Positions 10,581 through 19,992 of a stretch of DNA of 64,000 nt are shown one piece after another. How positions within the stretch are numbered: position 1 is the first letter of the stretch; every line of letters begins with the position of its first letter. The notes beneath the pieces were generated by a model. It was not told the origin of the DNA. It searched no databases and worked only from the letters and a program-made list of their open reading frames with translations. Source of the stretch: Lentzea nigeriaca (lineage in GTDB: Bacteria; Actinomycetota; Actinomycetes; Mycobacteriales; Pseudonocardiaceae); the NCBI RefSeq assembly GCF_016907955.1, contig NZ_JAFBCX010000002.1, positions 891,220 through 955,219 on the forward strand, written 5' to 3'. A program made the position numbers and the translations under genes.

Positions 10581-12194
10581 ATGAGTCAGTTCGTGGATGT
10601 GATGCTGGCGACGGCCACCAACGGCCGGGACAGGGGCATGACGACGGGTGAACCCGCCGCGCCCGTTCGCCGGACGTGGGCCGAGGTGCACGAACACGCC
10701 CGGCGGATGGCCGGCGCGCTCGACGTGGCACCGGGCACCGCGATCGCGGTGCTCGCCGCCGAACCTGCCGTGATCGCCCCAGCCGCGCAGGCAGCCTGGC
10801 TGTGTGGTGGCAGCGTCACGATGTTGCATCAACCCACACCACGCACCGACCTGGCCGAGTGGGCCGAGGACACGCTGCGGGTGCTCGCCATGATCGACTC
10901 TCGCCTGGTGCTGCTCGGCAGCCCGTTCGACGCCCTGGCCTCTGTTCTGGACCAGCACGGCATCCCGTACCGCAAACTCTCCGAGCTCGACGGTGAGCCG
11001 ATCACTCACCCTGTTCCCACCCCCGAGGATGCCACGGCACTGCTGCAGTTGACGAGTGGATCGACCGCCGATCCGAAGGCGGTGCGCATCACACACCGCA
11101 ATCTGATGGCGAACGCCGAGGGCATGCGCGTCGCCGCGGCTCTGGATCCTTCCTCTGACGTCATGGTGTCGTGGCTGCCGCTGTTCCACGACATGGGGAT
11201 GGTCGGGTTCCTGACCGTGCCGATGCTGTTCGGCCTGGAATTGGTGAAGGTCACTCCTGTCGACTTCCTGTCGCGGCCGACGTTGTGGGCGGACCTGATC
11301 ACCCGGTACCGCGGCACGATCACCGCTGCGCCGAACTTCGCCTACGCGATCGTGGCCCGTCGTCTGGCGTCGTCGTCGGACTCGTTCGACCTGTCCTCGA
11401 TGCGGCTCGCGCTGAACGGTGCCGAGCCGATCGATCCGGCTGCTGTGCAGGCTTTTGTCGACGCGGGAGCGCGCTTCGGGTTGCGGCCCGAGTCGATCCT
11501 GGCGGCATACGGTATGGCCGAGACCACGCTGGGTGTGGCTTTCGCGCCGTTGTTCACGGGGCTTTCCGTCGATGTCGTGGACGTCGATGCGGTGGAGGCG
11601 GATCATCGTGCCGTGCCTGCTTCGGACGGGCGGGCGTTCCCGCTGCTCGGGCCGCCGCTGCCCGGCCTCGAGCTTCGGGTCGTGGACGACTCGGGCAAGG
11701 TCCTTGGCGTACGGGACGTTGGTGAGCTGCAGATCCGTGGTGAGGCCGTCACGCCCGGCTACCTCACGGTGAACGGTCCTCTGGCCACTCAGGACGCCGA
11801 GGGCTGGCTGTCCACTGGGGACATCGGATATCTGGTGGAGGACGGACAGGTCGTCGTCTGCGGGCGGCGCAAGGACGTCATCATCATGGGCGGGCGGAAC
11901 ATCTATCCGACCGATGTGGAACGTGCCGCCTGCTCGGTGGACGGTGTGCGGGCCGGGAACGCGGTTGCCGTGCGGTTGGACGCGGGGACGCAGCGGGAGC
12001 GGTTCGCCGTCGTGCTGGAGTCGAAGCTCGCCGGGGATGCCGAGGCCGAGAAGACGCTGGTGAAAGAAGTGACGGCGCGGGTCGTGGACGCGGTCGGGTT
12101 GCGGCCGTTCGCCGTTGTGGTGCAGCCGCCGGGGACGTTGCCGAAGACGCCGTCGGGCAAGCTTCGCCGGTCCGCGGCGGCCGCGTTGGTCTAG
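10581..12194 (+). CDS. Fatty-acyl-AMP/CoA ligase, Pks16-like
   Basis: 537-residue adenylate-forming enzyme that activates a carboxylic acid, probably a fatty acid, with ATP. P-loop-like motif [16 protein letters not shown] at about 157, [26 protein letters not shown], the hinge [28 protein letters not shown], and the C-terminal catalytic lysine region [22 protein letters not shown] and the overall pattern are those of fatty-acyl-AMP ligases. In mycobacteria the homologous position is held by pks16 (Rv1013), just before pth, so this is likely the orthologue. Start ATG 10581; a longer open frame upstream overlaps the divergent promoter region and is rejected. The carrier or acceptor is not evident. 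Confidence 0.85.
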   Translation: MSQFVDVMLATATNGRDRGMTTGEPAAPVRRTWAEVHEHARRMAGALDVAPGTAIAVLAAEPAVIAPAAQAAWLCGGSVTMLHQPTPRTDLAEWAEDTLRVLAMIDSRLVLLGSPFDALASVLDQHGIPYRKLSELDGEPITHPVPTPEDATALLQLTSGSTADPKAVRITHRNLMANAEGMRVAAALDPSSDVMVSWLPLFHDMGMVGFLTVPMLFGLELVKVTPVDFLSRPTLWADLITRYRGTITAAPNFAYAIVARRLASSSDSFDLSSMRLALNGAEPIDPAAVQAFVDAGARFGLRPESILAAYGMAETTLGVAFAPLFTGLSVDVVDVDAVEADHRAVPASDGRAFPLLGPPLPGLELRVVDDSGKVLGVRDVGELQIRGEAVTPGYLTVNGPLATQDAEGWLSTGDIGYLVEDGQVVVCGRRKDVIIMGGRNIYPTDVERAACSVDGVRAGNAVAVRLDAGTQRERFAVVLESKLAGDAEAEKTLVKEVTARVVDAVGLRPFAVVVQPPGTLPKTPSGKLRRSAAAALV

Positions 12195-12275
12195 TCGAAC
12201 TCACCGAGTCGTTTGCGCAGCTCCCTCGCGTTCCTGCGGGGGAGTGCGCGGACGACGGAAATCTCGACGTACGGC

Positions 12276-12839
12276 TCAGTGGAAGGCGTTTTGCGCGGCT
12301 TCCAGGCCCTTGGTCACGAGGGCCTCGGTCGCGTCCGCCGCCCGGTCGATCTCCAGCGCGAGCTGCTTGCGTTCGACGGTGGAGAAGTCCTTGAGGACGT
12401 AGTCGGCGGGGTCCTGGCGGCCCGGCGGGCGGTCCACGCCGAAGCGGACGCGGTAGTAGTCCTTGGTGCCCAACGACTTCGTGATGGAGCGGAGTCCGTT
12501 GTGGCCGTTGTCGCCGCCGCCGAGCTTCATGCGGATGGCGGCGAACGGGAGGTCCAGCTCGTCGTGGATCACGACGATGGTGGTGGGCTTGAAGAACTTC
12601 ACGGCGCTCGAGACCGGGCCGCCGGAGAGGTTCATGAAGCTGCGGGGCTTGGCGAGCACCACGCGGTGGCCGGACAGGCGGCCCTCGACGATCTCGGCGC
12701 CCGACTTGTGGGCCTTGAACTTGCCGCCGACGCGGGCGGCCAGTTCGTCGAGGACCAGGAAGCCGATGTTGTGGCGGTTGCCCTCGTACTTCGGGCCCGG
12801 GTTGCCCAGGCCGACAATGAGGGCGAGGTCATCGTCCAC
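12276..12839 (-). CDS. pth: Peptidyl-tRNA hydrolase
   Basis: Releases tRNA from peptidyl-tRNA that drops off the ribosome (187 residues). Family signature [18 protein letters not shown] at the N-terminus contains the conserved Asn and the catalytic His (RHNIG); IHDELDLPF carries the catalytic Asp; [13 protein letters not shown] follows. GTG 12839 is the start, with CAGGAG about ten bases upstream. The gene overlaps the end of the second DivIVA-repeat gene by 11 bases in another frame. The pth-rplY-prs-glmU order on one strand is conserved in actinobacteria, with the DivIVA-repeat gene inserted between pth and rplY here. Confidence 0.95.
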   Translation of the reverse strand: MDDDLALIVGLGNPGPKYEGNRHNIGFLVLDELAARVGGKFKAHKSGAEIVEGRLSGHRVVLAKPRSFMNLSGGPVSSAVKFFKPTTIVVIHDELDLPFAAIRMKLGGGDNGHNGLRSITKSLGTKDYYRVRFGVDRPPGRQDPADYVLKDFSTVERKQLALEIDRAADATEALVTKGLEAAQNAFH

Positions 12840-13326
12840 GGAACCGCAACTCCTGCTCGAGATCGTCCAGCAACGCGTCCACGGCCTGCACCTGGTACCC
12901 CTTGCCCAGCAGGCCGGACGTGGTGCTGAACCGGGTGTTGCGGACCTCGGTGGAGGTCATGGCACCCCGGCCGTCCAGGTTGGCCGCGGCGCGGGCGAGG
13001 AAGGCGTCTACTTCGGCGCGATCGTAGCCGGTGCCGGTCTTCGGCAGCTTGCGCGCGTAGAGGTCCTCGCCGGTGTTCAGGCCTGTCGGCGGCACGATGC
13101 CGTTGCGCACCTGGAACTCGAGGAGGTGCAGGACCCCGTCGACGCTCAGGGGGTCGTAGCCGTTCGGGACCGTGGCGAACCTGACGGTGCGCACGTGGTC
13201 CGGGTTCAGGCGCATGCGGCCGGCCAGGGCGTCGGCGACGATCAGCATGAACTCGTTCACCTGAGCCGGGTCGTAACCCTGCCGCTTGCGGCGGAAGGTC
13301 TTGGCCCGGATCTCGGTCGGGCGCAG
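12829..13326 (-). CDS. Small DivIVA-domain repeat protein, start uncertain
   Basis: About 165 residues with four DivIVA-type units: [53 protein letters not shown], and [20 protein letters not shown]. It is related to the larger repeat protein at 9191-10480. The first unit is complete only if translation begins upstream of GTG 13260. The only open space is after the 13337-13371 hairpin, and the one plausible codon there is CTG 13326 (giving [12 protein letters not shown]); no ATG, GTG or TTG is in frame and no Shine-Dalgarno is visible. If GTG 13260 is used, the first unit is cut in half. Function unknown; polar or membrane-curvature association is a guess from the domain. Confidence 0.75.
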   Translation of the reverse strand: MRPTEIRAKTFRRKRQGYDPAQVNEFMLIVADALAGRMRLNPDHVRTVRFATVPNGYDPLSVDGVLHLLEFQVRNGIVPPTGLNTGEDLYARKLPKTGTGYDRAEVDAFLARAAANLDGRGAMTSTEVRNTRFSTTSGLLGKGYQVQAVDALLDDLEQELRFRGR

Positions 13327-13336
13327 GTATGGGAAC

Positions 13337-13371
13337 GGCGCGCCGCCCCCCTCGTGAGGGGGTGGCGCGCC
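13337..13371 (-). terminator. Terminator-like hairpin after rplY
   Basis: GGCGCGCC at 13337-13344 and 13364-13371 plus a C run against a G run give a 14-bp stem with a 7-nt loop, 26 bases after the rplY stop and just before the small DivIVA-repeat gene. No T tract follows. Confidence 0.75.
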
Positions 13372-13397
13372 GTCTGACCGGCCCGACGTGATGGGGC

Positions 13398-14000
13398 TCA
13401 GCTTTCCTCGGTCGCCTCGGCGGCCGGCGCGGCCTCTTCGCCCTCGAGCTGCGAGGCGGACGGCGCCTCGTTCACGGCGACGATCAGGGCCTCGGCGTCG
13501 GTGGACAGCGAGACGCCGGACGGCAGAACCAGGTCACCGGCGTGGATCTGGGTGCCGGCCTCCTTGCCCTCGATCGAGAACTCGATCTGCTCCGGGATGT
13601 GCAGCGCCTCGGCCTCGACCGTGATCGTGGTGGCGTCCTGCGTCACGAGCGTGCCGGAGGCGGCCTCACCGGTCAGCACGACCGGGACGTCGACGGTGAC
13701 CTTCTCGCCGCGCTGGACGAGCAGCAGGTCGACGTGCTCGATGTAGTTCTTGATGGGGTGCGTGGTGACGGTCTTCGTGAGCGCCAGCTCGCTCCCGCCG
13801 TCGAGGGCGAGGGTGAGGACGGCGTTCTGACCGTGCTCGCGGACAACACGGGCGAACTCGAGCGCCGGCAGGGCCAGGTGCTTCGGGTCGGAACCGTGGC
13901 CGTAGAGCACCGCGGGGATCTTGCCGGCGCGACGGGTACGGCGGGCGGCGCCCTTGCCGAATTCAGTGCGCTGCTCAGCGGCGAGACGGACCTCGGACAC
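13398..14000 (-). CDS. rplY: 50S ribosomal protein L25/general stress protein Ctc
   Basis: Binds 5S rRNA in the large subunit. 200 residues from GTG 14000 ([20 protein letters not shown]), which has AAGGAGAG about nine bases upstream; the extra upstream frame is not convincing. N-terminal L25 RNA-binding domain ([19 protein letters not shown]) is followed by the TL5/Ctc C-terminal beta domain ([19 protein letters not shown]). The tail is acidic and alanine-rich ([13 protein letters not shown]), usual for actinobacterial Ctc. Confidence 0.95.
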   Translation of the reverse strand: MSEVRLAAEQRTEFGKGAARRTRRAGKIPAVLYGHGSDPKHLALPALEFARVVREHGQNAVLTLALDGGSELALTKTVTTHPIKNYIEHVDLLLVQRGEKVTVDVPVVLTGEAASGTLVTQDATTITVEAEALHIPEQIEFSIEGKEAGTQIHAGDLVLPSGVSLSTDAEALIVAVNEAPSASQLEGEEAAPAAEATEES

Positions 14001-14231
14001 GGTGGGGCTCTCCTTACAAGTCTGGCCTTGTACGTCGGGGCGGTGCACAAGTTTCAGCGGTTCAGCTTTGGGGTGGTGGCCTGCGGCGGCGAGCAGCGCG
14101 GGACGTCAACACGCGCGGCATCAAGCCACCGCGTCGATCACGCCGAGCCGATGAAGGCTCGCCCTCGCCGAGGCAACCCGACCAGTGTAGGTGAGCGGGC
14201 GTTCAGGGTGCCAACCGGGGTCTGCTGCACA

Positions 14232-14282
14232 GTACGCGGGGAGCTTTCGTACTCCAGGAGAGGACGCGGGGGCCCCGCGTGC
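14232..14282 (-). repeat. Palindromic dispersed repeat, copy B
   Basis: 51-bp unit, GTACGCGGGGAGCTTTCG at one end and ACGCGGGGGCCCCGCGTGC at the other. It equals copy A (5477-5527) read on the other strand, with the central CTCCAGGAGAG segment in the opposite orientation. It has the same length as copy A. Confidence 0.8.
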
Positions 14283-14320
14283 GGCAGCCGAAGCAGGGGG
14301 CGTGCGGTGGGGAGAGACGG

Positions 14321-14369
14321 AACGCGGGGGCCTCGCGTTTCCTCCGGGGAAACGCGGAGCCCCCGCGTT
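14321..14369 (-). repeat. Long palindromic hairpin, copy C, after prs
   Basis: 49-bp near-perfect palindrome. AACGCGGGGGC (14321-14331) pairs with GCCCCCGCGTT (14359-14369), and the inner CGCGTTTCC pairs with GGAAACGCG. It shares the ACGCGGGGGC core and overall size with copies A and B. Lying 20 bases past the prs stop codon, it may serve as the terminator of the glmU-prs transcript. Confidence 0.75.
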
Positions 14370-14388
14370 ACAGAGCGGGAAGGGCTGG

Positions 14389-15372
14389 TCAGGCGTTGCC
14401 GTCGAACAGCGACGTGACCGAGCCGTCCTCGAACACTTCCTGGATCACGCGGGCCAGGAGCGGTGCGATGGAGAGGACCGTCATCTGCGGGAAACGCTTC
14501 TCAGCCGGGATCGGCAGCGTGTCGGTGAACACGACCTCGCGGGCGCCGGAGTCCTGCAGGCGCTGGGTGGCCGGGCCGGACAGGATGCCGTGCGTGGCGG
14601 CGATCACCACGTCGGAGGCGCCTTCGCTGAGCAACTGCTTCACGGCGCCCGCGATGGTGCCGCCGGTGTCGACCATGTCGTCGATCACGATGCAGAGGCG
14701 GCCCTCGACCTTGCCCACGACGCGGTTCGACACCACCTCGTTGGGGCGGAGCGGGTCGCGGGTCTTGTGGATGAACGCGATCGGGGCGCCGCCCAGGGTG
14801 TCGGCCCACTTCTCGGCCAGCTTGGTGCGGCCGGAGTCGGGGGAGACGACGGTGATCTCGTGGCCCGCGTACTTGCCGCGGATGTGGTCGGCCAGGAGGG
14901 GCATGGCCCACAGGTGGTCGACCGGGCCGTCGAAGAAGCCCTGGATCTGGGCGGTGTGCAGGTCGACCGAGACGAGGCGGTCGGCGCCCGCGGTCTTGAA
15001 GAGGTCGGCCACCAGGCGGGCGGAGATGGGCTCGCGGCCGCGGTGCTTCTTGTCCTGGCGGCTGTACGGGTAGAACGGCATGATCACGGTGATGCGCTTG
15101 GCCGAGGCGCGCTTCAGGGCGTCGACCATGATCAGCTGTTCCATCAGCCACTGGTTGATGGGGTTGGTGTGGGACTGGATGACGAAGGCGTCGCAGCCGC
15201 GCACGGACTCCTCGAAGCGGACGAAGATCTCGCCGTTGGCGAAGTCGTAGGCCTGCTGCGGGGTCACCGTGACGTTGAGGTGCTTCGCGACCTCTTCGGT
15301 CAGCTCCGGGTAGGCACGTCCGCCGAAGAGCATCAGATTCTTCTTCGGCGTGCCGGGCATCTGGGGGTTCAC
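14389..15372 (-). CDS. prs: Ribose-phosphate pyrophosphokinase
   Basis: Makes PRPP from ribose 5-phosphate and ATP, feeding nucleotide, histidine and tryptophan synthesis, and in actinobacteria also cell-wall arabinose. 327 residues from GTG 15372. Conserved class I features: FANGEIFVRFEESVRG, PFYPYSRQDKKHRGREPISA flexible loop, DLHTAQIQGFFD, PDSGRTKLAEKWA, and the PRPP-binding loop VIDDMVDTGGTIAGA. It starts two bases after the glmU stop, so the two are one transcript; this pair is conserved in actinobacteria. Confidence 0.96.
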   Translation of the reverse strand: MNPQMPGTPKKNLMLFGGRAYPELTEEVAKHLNVTVTPQQAYDFANGEIFVRFEESVRGCDAFVIQSHTNPINQWLMEQLIMVDALKRASAKRITVIMPFYPYSRQDKKHRGREPISARLVADLFKTAGADRLVSVDLHTAQIQGFFDGPVDHLWAMPLLADHIRGKYAGHEITVVSPDSGRTKLAEKWADTLGGAPIAFIHKTRDPLRPNEVVSNRVVGKVEGRLCIVIDDMVDTGGTIAGAVKQLLSEGASDVVIAATHGILSGPATQRLQDSGAREVVFTDTLPIPAEKRFPQMTVLSIAPLLARVIQEVFEDGSVTSLFDGNA

Positions 15373-15374
15373 GG

Positions 15375-16841
15375 TCAGCCCTCCTCTGTCTTCTCGTCAT
15401 TCTGGCCAGCGAGGGCTGCTGCCGCTGCCTGAGCCGCGGCGGTTCCTTCACGTCGGCTGAGGACCCAGCCTTCGAGGTTGCGCTGTGGGCCGCCGGACAC
15501 GGCGAGCGCGCCCGGTGGGACGTTGCGGCGCAGGACGGTGCCCGCGCCCGTGTAGGCGCCGTCGCCCACGGTCACCGGGGCCACGAACATGTTGTCCGAG
15601 CCGGTCCGGCAGTAGGAACCGACGATCGTGCGGTGCTTGTTGACGCCGTCGTAGTTGACGGTTACCGATGCTGCGCCGATGTTGCTGTGATCGCCGATCG
15701 TGGCGTCGCCGATGTAGGAGAGGTGGGGGACCTTCGAACCCTCGCCGATCGTGGAGTTCTTGGTCTCGACGAACGTGCCGATCTTGCCCTTCACGCCCAG
15801 GGACGTGCCGGGGCGCAGGTAGGCGAACGGGCCGACCGAGGCCTTGGCACCGATCACCGAGTCGCTGCCGTGGGTGCGCACGACGGAGGCGCCGTCGCCG
15901 ACGGTCACGTTGGACAGGGTGGTGTCCGGGCCGACCACGGCGCCCGCGCCGATGACCGTGCCCGCGCGGAGCTGCACGTTCGGCTCGATCAGGGCGTCCT
16001 GGCCGATCCGCACGTCCGCGTCCACCCAGGCGGAGGACGGGTCGACGAACGTGACGCCGGAGCGCATCAGGCCCTCGACGATCCTGCGGTTCATCTCGGC
16101 GCCGACGGCCGCGAGCTGCACGCGGTCGTTGATGCCCTCGACGAGCCACGGGTCGGACGCGATCAGCGCGCCCACGCGACGGCCGTCGCCGCGGGCGATG
16201 CCCAGCACGTCGGTCAGGTAGAGCTCGCCCTGCGCGTTGTCGGTGGACAGGCGCGAGAGGCCGTCGCGCAGGACGGCGGCGTCGAACGCGTAGACGCCGG
16301 AGTTGATCTCGGTGATCAGCTGCTCGGTGTCGGACGCGTCCTTCTGCTCCACGATCCGCTGGACCGTGCCGTCACTGGAGCGCACGATGCGGCCGTAACC
16401 GGTGGGGTTCTCCACCACGGCCGTCAGGACGGTCACCGCGTTGCCGGCCGAGGCGTGCTCGGCGAGGAGCGCCTTGAACGTCTGGGTGTCGAGCAGCGGC
16501 ACGTCGCCGTAGCTCACGATCACCGTGCCGGTCAGGTCGTGCGGCAGCTCGGCCAGGCCGCACGAGACCGCGTGGCCGGTGCCCTTCTGCTCCGCCTGCA
16601 CCGCGACGGTGACCTTGCGGCCGAGCGCCTCGGCCAGACCTTCCAGATGCTCGCTGACGGCTTCACGGCCGTGGCCGACGACCACGGCCAGGTGGTCGGG
16701 ATCTGTGCCCGCCGCCGCGCGCACCGCGTGTTCGACGAGTGAACGTCCGGCGATCCGGTGCAGCACCTTCGGCGTGGACGACCGCATGCGGGTGCCTTCC
16801 CCGGCGGCGAGCACGACCGTGCTGACAGGGCCCTCGAGCAT
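15375..16841 (-). CDS. glmU: Bifunctional GlmU, UDP-GlcNAc synthesis
   Basis: Bifunctional enzyme: acetylates glucosamine-1-phosphate and couples it to UTP, giving UDP-GlcNAc for peptidoglycan. 488 residues from ATG 16841 (MLEGPVSTVVLAAGEGTRM), with GGGAGA about seven bases upstream; the upstream in-frame start at 16874 is less likely. N-terminal uridylyltransferase motif LAAGEGTRMRSSTPKVLH, then a left-handed beta-helix with many hexapeptide repeats and the acetyltransferase region HLSYIGDATIGDHSNIGA. The C-terminal tail is Ala- and Glu-rich. Confidence 0.96.
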   Translation of the reverse strand: MLEGPVSTVVLAAGEGTRMRSSTPKVLHRIAGRSLVEHAVRAAAGTDPDHLAVVVGHGREAVSEHLEGLAEALGRKVTVAVQAEQKGTGHAVSCGLAELPHDLTGTVIVSYGDVPLLDTQTFKALLAEHASAGNAVTVLTAVVENPTGYGRIVRSSDGTVQRIVEQKDASDTEQLITEINSGVYAFDAAVLRDGLSRLSTDNAQGELYLTDVLGIARGDGRRVGALIASDPWLVEGINDRVQLAAVGAEMNRRIVEGLMRSGVTFVDPSSAWVDADVRIGQDALIEPNVQLRAGTVIGAGAVVGPDTTLSNVTVGDGASVVRTHGSDSVIGAKASVGPFAYLRPGTSLGVKGKIGTFVETKNSTIGEGSKVPHLSYIGDATIGDHSNIGAASVTVNYDGVNKHRTIVGSYCRTGSDNMFVAPVTVGDGAYTGAGTVLRRNVPPGALAVSGGPQRNLEGWVLSRREGTAAAQAAAAALAGQNDEKTEEG

Positions 16842-16888
16842 CAATGCTCTCCCTAACAGGCTGGGTGGTTCCAAGTCCGCGGACCAGC

Positions 16889-18586
16889 CTAAGCCTCCGC
16901 GGAGGGCTCCCCCGCCACAGCCGCAACCTGGCAGCCACCCTGACGCTTCGCGACGTACATCGCCGAGTCGGCCCGGGACAGGGCCTGGTTCGCGGTTTCG
17001 CGCGGGCGCAACGAGATGACGCCGACCGACAGCGTGACGCCCCTGGAGAGGTCGATTGGCAAGCCTGCCACGGCATCCACGGCCCTGCCGAGCGCTGCTT
17101 CCGCGGCGTGCAGAGGGGCACCCGGCAGCAGCACCACGAACTCGTCGCCGCCGTAGCGGGCCACCATGTCGTCGCCGCGCAGGGCCTGCCGGAGTGTGCT
17201 GGCAATCACCCGAAGAACATCATCACCCTCGGCATGTGAATGCCGGTCGTTGACGCCCTTGAAGCCGTCGAGGTCCACCAGCGCGATGGAGAACGGGTCG
17301 ACCTGACCGGCGATGAGCTCGCTCATCTTGTCGTCGAGCGCGCGGCGGTTGGGCAGCCCTGTCAACGGGTCCTGCAACGCCTGCTGCGCGATCGCACCGT
17401 GAGCGCGCGTCAGCCGTTCGTGTTCGCGCCGCGTCTGCAACGTGGCCACGCGGGACTCCCGCATCTGCCACAGCTCCAACTCCAGCGCCGCGTTGTAGGC
17501 CTGCAGCGCCGACGTCGTGTGCGGACCGGAGAGGTGCGCGTACTCCCGCTCCAGCGACAGCACCAGCGACGGCTCCGAGGTGTCGTGCTCCATCTGCGTG
17601 CGCGTGTCGTCGAGCACCTTGAGCGCGTCGTCCAGCCGGTTCGCCTCGACGAGGCACCTGGCCAGCGCGATCGCGACGATGATCAGTTCCCGCGCGTACA
17701 TCGACAGGCCGCGTAACGACCAGAGCCGGTCGAGGTGGTCCTGGCTGGGGCTGGTCAACGCGTGGGCGGCACCGAGGATCGGCACCTGCTCGGCGGCGTC
17801 GAGGTCGCGCCGGCCGGGGTGCAGCGACTGCCGGAACGGCACCTCGGCGGCCTCTGCGAGCCCGGAGGCGACCTTGAACTGCTCGTGCGCGGCGTCGAAC
17901 AGGTTCACCCGTTCGAGCCGCAGGCCCCAGCCGATCCGCAGCCGGGCCCTGTTCACGAGGTGCACGTAGATCTGGTGCGGCTGGCCGCTCTCGCGCAACG
18001 CGTTGTTCGCGCCCGCCAGCACGTCGTCCGCCATCTCGTAAACGCCGAGCTGGGTCAGCACGAGTGCGATGTCCTGCAGCGTCGTGGCGAGCAGCTGGTC
18101 CCAGATCCGCTTGTCGAAGACGGGGTCGGTCTCTGGTTCCTCGTCGAGCATCATCGCGAGCGCCGCCGCGATCTCGGTCAGCGCCTTGTCCTCGGCGTTG
18201 CCCAGCAGGAACCGGCGGCCGCGCAGCGCCCGTGCGTCCGCCTCCAGCACGATCAGGCCGTGGCGGCGGCAGTGGCTGAGCATCTCGTCGAGCTGGGGGT
18301 CGGACATGTCGACGAGCCCAGGCGTCACCAGCCGGACCACGGCCGCGGCTCTGAGCAGCTGCGCGACGATGCGGGGCTCACCACGGCCCTGCGCCTCGGC
18401 GAGGATGTGGTCGATCTCGGACGCCGCGTCGAGCTGTGCGGCGAGGTGACTGCTCTGGGCCACGGCGACAAGCTCGCTCGCGCGGCCCACCAGCCACGCG
18501 TCGGACATCTCGTGGTGGCGGTGGCCCACGTTGCCCTGCTCGTCGACCGTTTCCTCGGGCAGCTTCGCACCTCCCAAAGACCGCAC
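16889..18586 (-). CDS. GGDEF-domain diguanylate cyclase
   Basis: Up to 565 residues. The C-terminal GGDEF domain (from about residue 400) looks active: DPLTGLPNRRALDDKM, the metal-binding DLDGFKGVNDRHSHAEGDD, and the intact YGGDEF motif; RGDD four residues before RYGGDEF is an intact RxxD inhibitory site. It should make cyclic-di-GMP. The N-terminal ~390 residues are helical, contain no membrane span and look TPR-like, probably a sensing or protein-binding part. Start is unclear: GTG 18586 opens the frame, but GGGAGG at 18570-18575 is ideally spaced (7 bases) from CTG 18562, and there are internal GTG/ATG codons near 18532-18508. tRNA-Gln lies just upstream on the same strand. Confidence 0.85.
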   Translation of the reverse strand: MRSLGGAKLPEETVDEQGNVGHRHHEMSDAWLVGRASELVAVAQSSHLAAQLDAASEIDHILAEAQGRGEPRIVAQLLRAAAVVRLVTPGLVDMSDPQLDEMLSHCRRHGLIVLEADARALRGRRFLLGNAEDKALTEIAAALAMMLDEEPETDPVFDKRIWDQLLATTLQDIALVLTQLGVYEMADDVLAGANNALRESGQPHQIYVHLVNRARLRIGWGLRLERVNLFDAAHEQFKVASGLAEAAEVPFRQSLHPGRRDLDAAEQVPILGAAHALTSPSQDHLDRLWSLRGLSMYARELIIVAIALARCLVEANRLDDALKVLDDTRTQMEHDTSEPSLVLSLEREYAHLSGPHTTSALQAYNAALELELWQMRESRVATLQTRREHERLTRAHGAIAQQALQDPLTGLPNRRALDDKMSELIAGQVDPFSIALVDLDGFKGVNDRHSHAEGDDVLRVIASTLRQALRGDDMVARYGGDEFVVLLPGAPLHAAEAALGRAVDAVAGLPIDLSRGVTLSVGVISLRPRETANQALSRADSAMYVAKRQGGCQVAAVAGEPSAEA

Positions 18587-18611
18587 AAGACACCCCGTGC
18601 CCAGGGGTTTG

Positions 18612-18682
18612 CTCCGCCACCAGGATTCGAACCTGGACCATCGGAACCAAAATCCGAGGTGCTGCCTTTACACCATGGCGGA
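18612..18682 (-). tRNA. tRNA-Gln (anticodon TTG)
   Basis: 71-nt cloverleaf on the minus strand. Acceptor arm TCCGCCA/TGGCGGA with discriminator G, D arm GTGT/GCAC, anticodon arm TCGGA-TTTTGGT-TCCGA with TTG at positions 34-36, and T arm CCAGG-TTCGAAT-CCTGG. CCA is not encoded. This is a minor glutamine isoacceptor reading CAA in a G+C-rich genome. Confidence 0.95.
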
Positions 18683-18770
18683 ACGGGCGGGCGCGCACCC
18701 GTCCTGCGCACATGTTGTCACGAGTGGTCCTCCTCTTGTCCAACCACCACTCATCCGGCTCAGTTCAAGA

Positions 18771-19910
18771 TCACGGCTGGGCGCCGATTGACCTGGTCAG
18801 GAAGTCCGCGAGCGCGTCCCGGTACGTGTCGGTCGCCACATTCCACCCCGACGTGTGGTCCGCGCCGGGGATCTCGACGTACTGCAGCGGCCACCCGAGA
18901 CTCCTCGCCGCGGTCGCCAGGTCACGTGACGACTGGGTCGGCACGGTGCCGTCGGCGGTGCCGTGGAAGAGCAGAGTCGGCGGCTTCAGCGCGGGCGGGC
19001 TGCGGACGAGGTCGAACCGGTCGAAGTCGATGCCGGCCCGCCAGCCCGACACCAGCTCGGCGACCGGCGTGAGCCAGGTCGGCACGCCGCGGTTCTCCGC
19101 CTGCAGGTTCAGCGTCTGCGTCCAGTTGGTGACGGGGGAGTCGAGCACTACGCCGCTGACCGCCGCCGCGAGGCTGGACCGGGCCAGCGTCTGGCCGACG
19201 ATCGCGCCGCCCATCGACCAGCCGTAGAGCACGACCTTGCGCGCGCCCTGGCTTTGCGCGTACTTGATCGCGGCCTCGACGTCGTGCCATTCGGTGTCGC
19301 CGAGGTGGTAGAGGCCGTCCGGTGAGGCGGGCGCTCCTGCGTCGTTGCGGTAGGTGATCAGCAAAACGGGCAATCCCGCACTATGCAGCTGAGGAACCAC
19401 GCGCAGGGCTTCTTCGCGGGAGGCGCCCCGCCCGTGCACGGTGATCACCCACGTGTCGTTGCTCGACGCGGGGACGAGCCACGCGGGCATCTCCCCGAGC
19501 TCGGCAGGCACCCTGACCTCGCTGTACACCAGACCCAGCGTGGTTCTGGGGTTGCCTTCGTAGACGTCGGTCTCGATGCGGACCTTGGTGCCCTCAGGCG
19601 GTGCGGTGCCGTCCAGCAGCGGACGTTCGACGCGCCCGTCCTTGGTCGTCGCGACGTCGCCGACCTTCGCGGCGCCGCCAGGCCAGACGATGCCGAAGGT
19701 GCCCCGTTGCAGCGTGAGCTTGGATTCGGCGAGCACGACGTTCTTGTCGTCCACGCCGAGCGCGGTCTCCGGGTAGCGCTGCGGCACTTCCTCCGGTTCG
19801 AGCAGTTCGCCGCTGTAGTACCAGCCGATCCCGCCCAGAGCGACCGTGACCAGCACGAGCAGCACGAGGAGCGAGGTCACGGTGATCCGGATGATCTTGC
19901 GTCTGGCCAT
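18771..19910 (-). CDS. Membrane-anchored alpha/beta hydrolase
   Basis: 379 residues from ATG 19910 (MARRKIIRITVTSLLVLLVL). One N-terminal membrane span (about residues 7-30) anchors an external domain. Catalytic triad of an alpha/beta hydrolase: nucleophile in YGWSMGG, acid in FHGTADGTVP, histidine in IPGADHTSGW; oxyanion region ITVHGRGASREEAL. A ~130-residue domain precedes the hydrolase fold. Similar proteins are annotated as esterases or prolyl-oligopeptidase-like; substrate unknown. It stands alone, divergent from the desaturase gene. Confidence 0.85.
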   Translation of the reverse strand: MARRKIIRITVTSLLVLLVLVTVALGGIGWYYSGELLEPEEVPQRYPETALGVDDKNVVLAESKLTLQRGTFGIVWPGGAAKVGDVATTKDGRVERPLLDGTAPPEGTKVRIETDVYEGNPRTTLGLVYSEVRVPAELGEMPAWLVPASSNDTWVITVHGRGASREEALRVVPQLHSAGLPVLLITYRNDAGAPASPDGLYHLGDTEWHDVEAAIKYAQSQGARKVVLYGWSMGGAIVGQTLARSSLAAAVSGVVLDSPVTNWTQTLNLQAENRGVPTWLTPVAELVSGWRAGIDFDRFDLVRSPPALKPPTLLFHGTADGTVPTQSSRDLATAARSLGWPLQYVEIPGADHTSGWNVATDTYRDALADFLTRSIGAQP

Positions 19911-19992
19911 CTCTCGATGATGCCGGGTCCGGGTCTCGATTCCGGAACAGGCTCTGAGTTTCCAGGCGAGGTCTGGCGAAGCAGGTGGGCCC

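Larger units (their letters stand above)
14001..14388. other. Intergenic stretch rich in palindromic repeats
   Basis: 388 bases between the starts/ends of rplY and prs on the minus strand. It must hold the rplY promoter (near 14030-14200; I cannot pick the boxes) and contains repeat copies B and C listed separately. Open frames through it are shadows. Confidence 0.6.
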
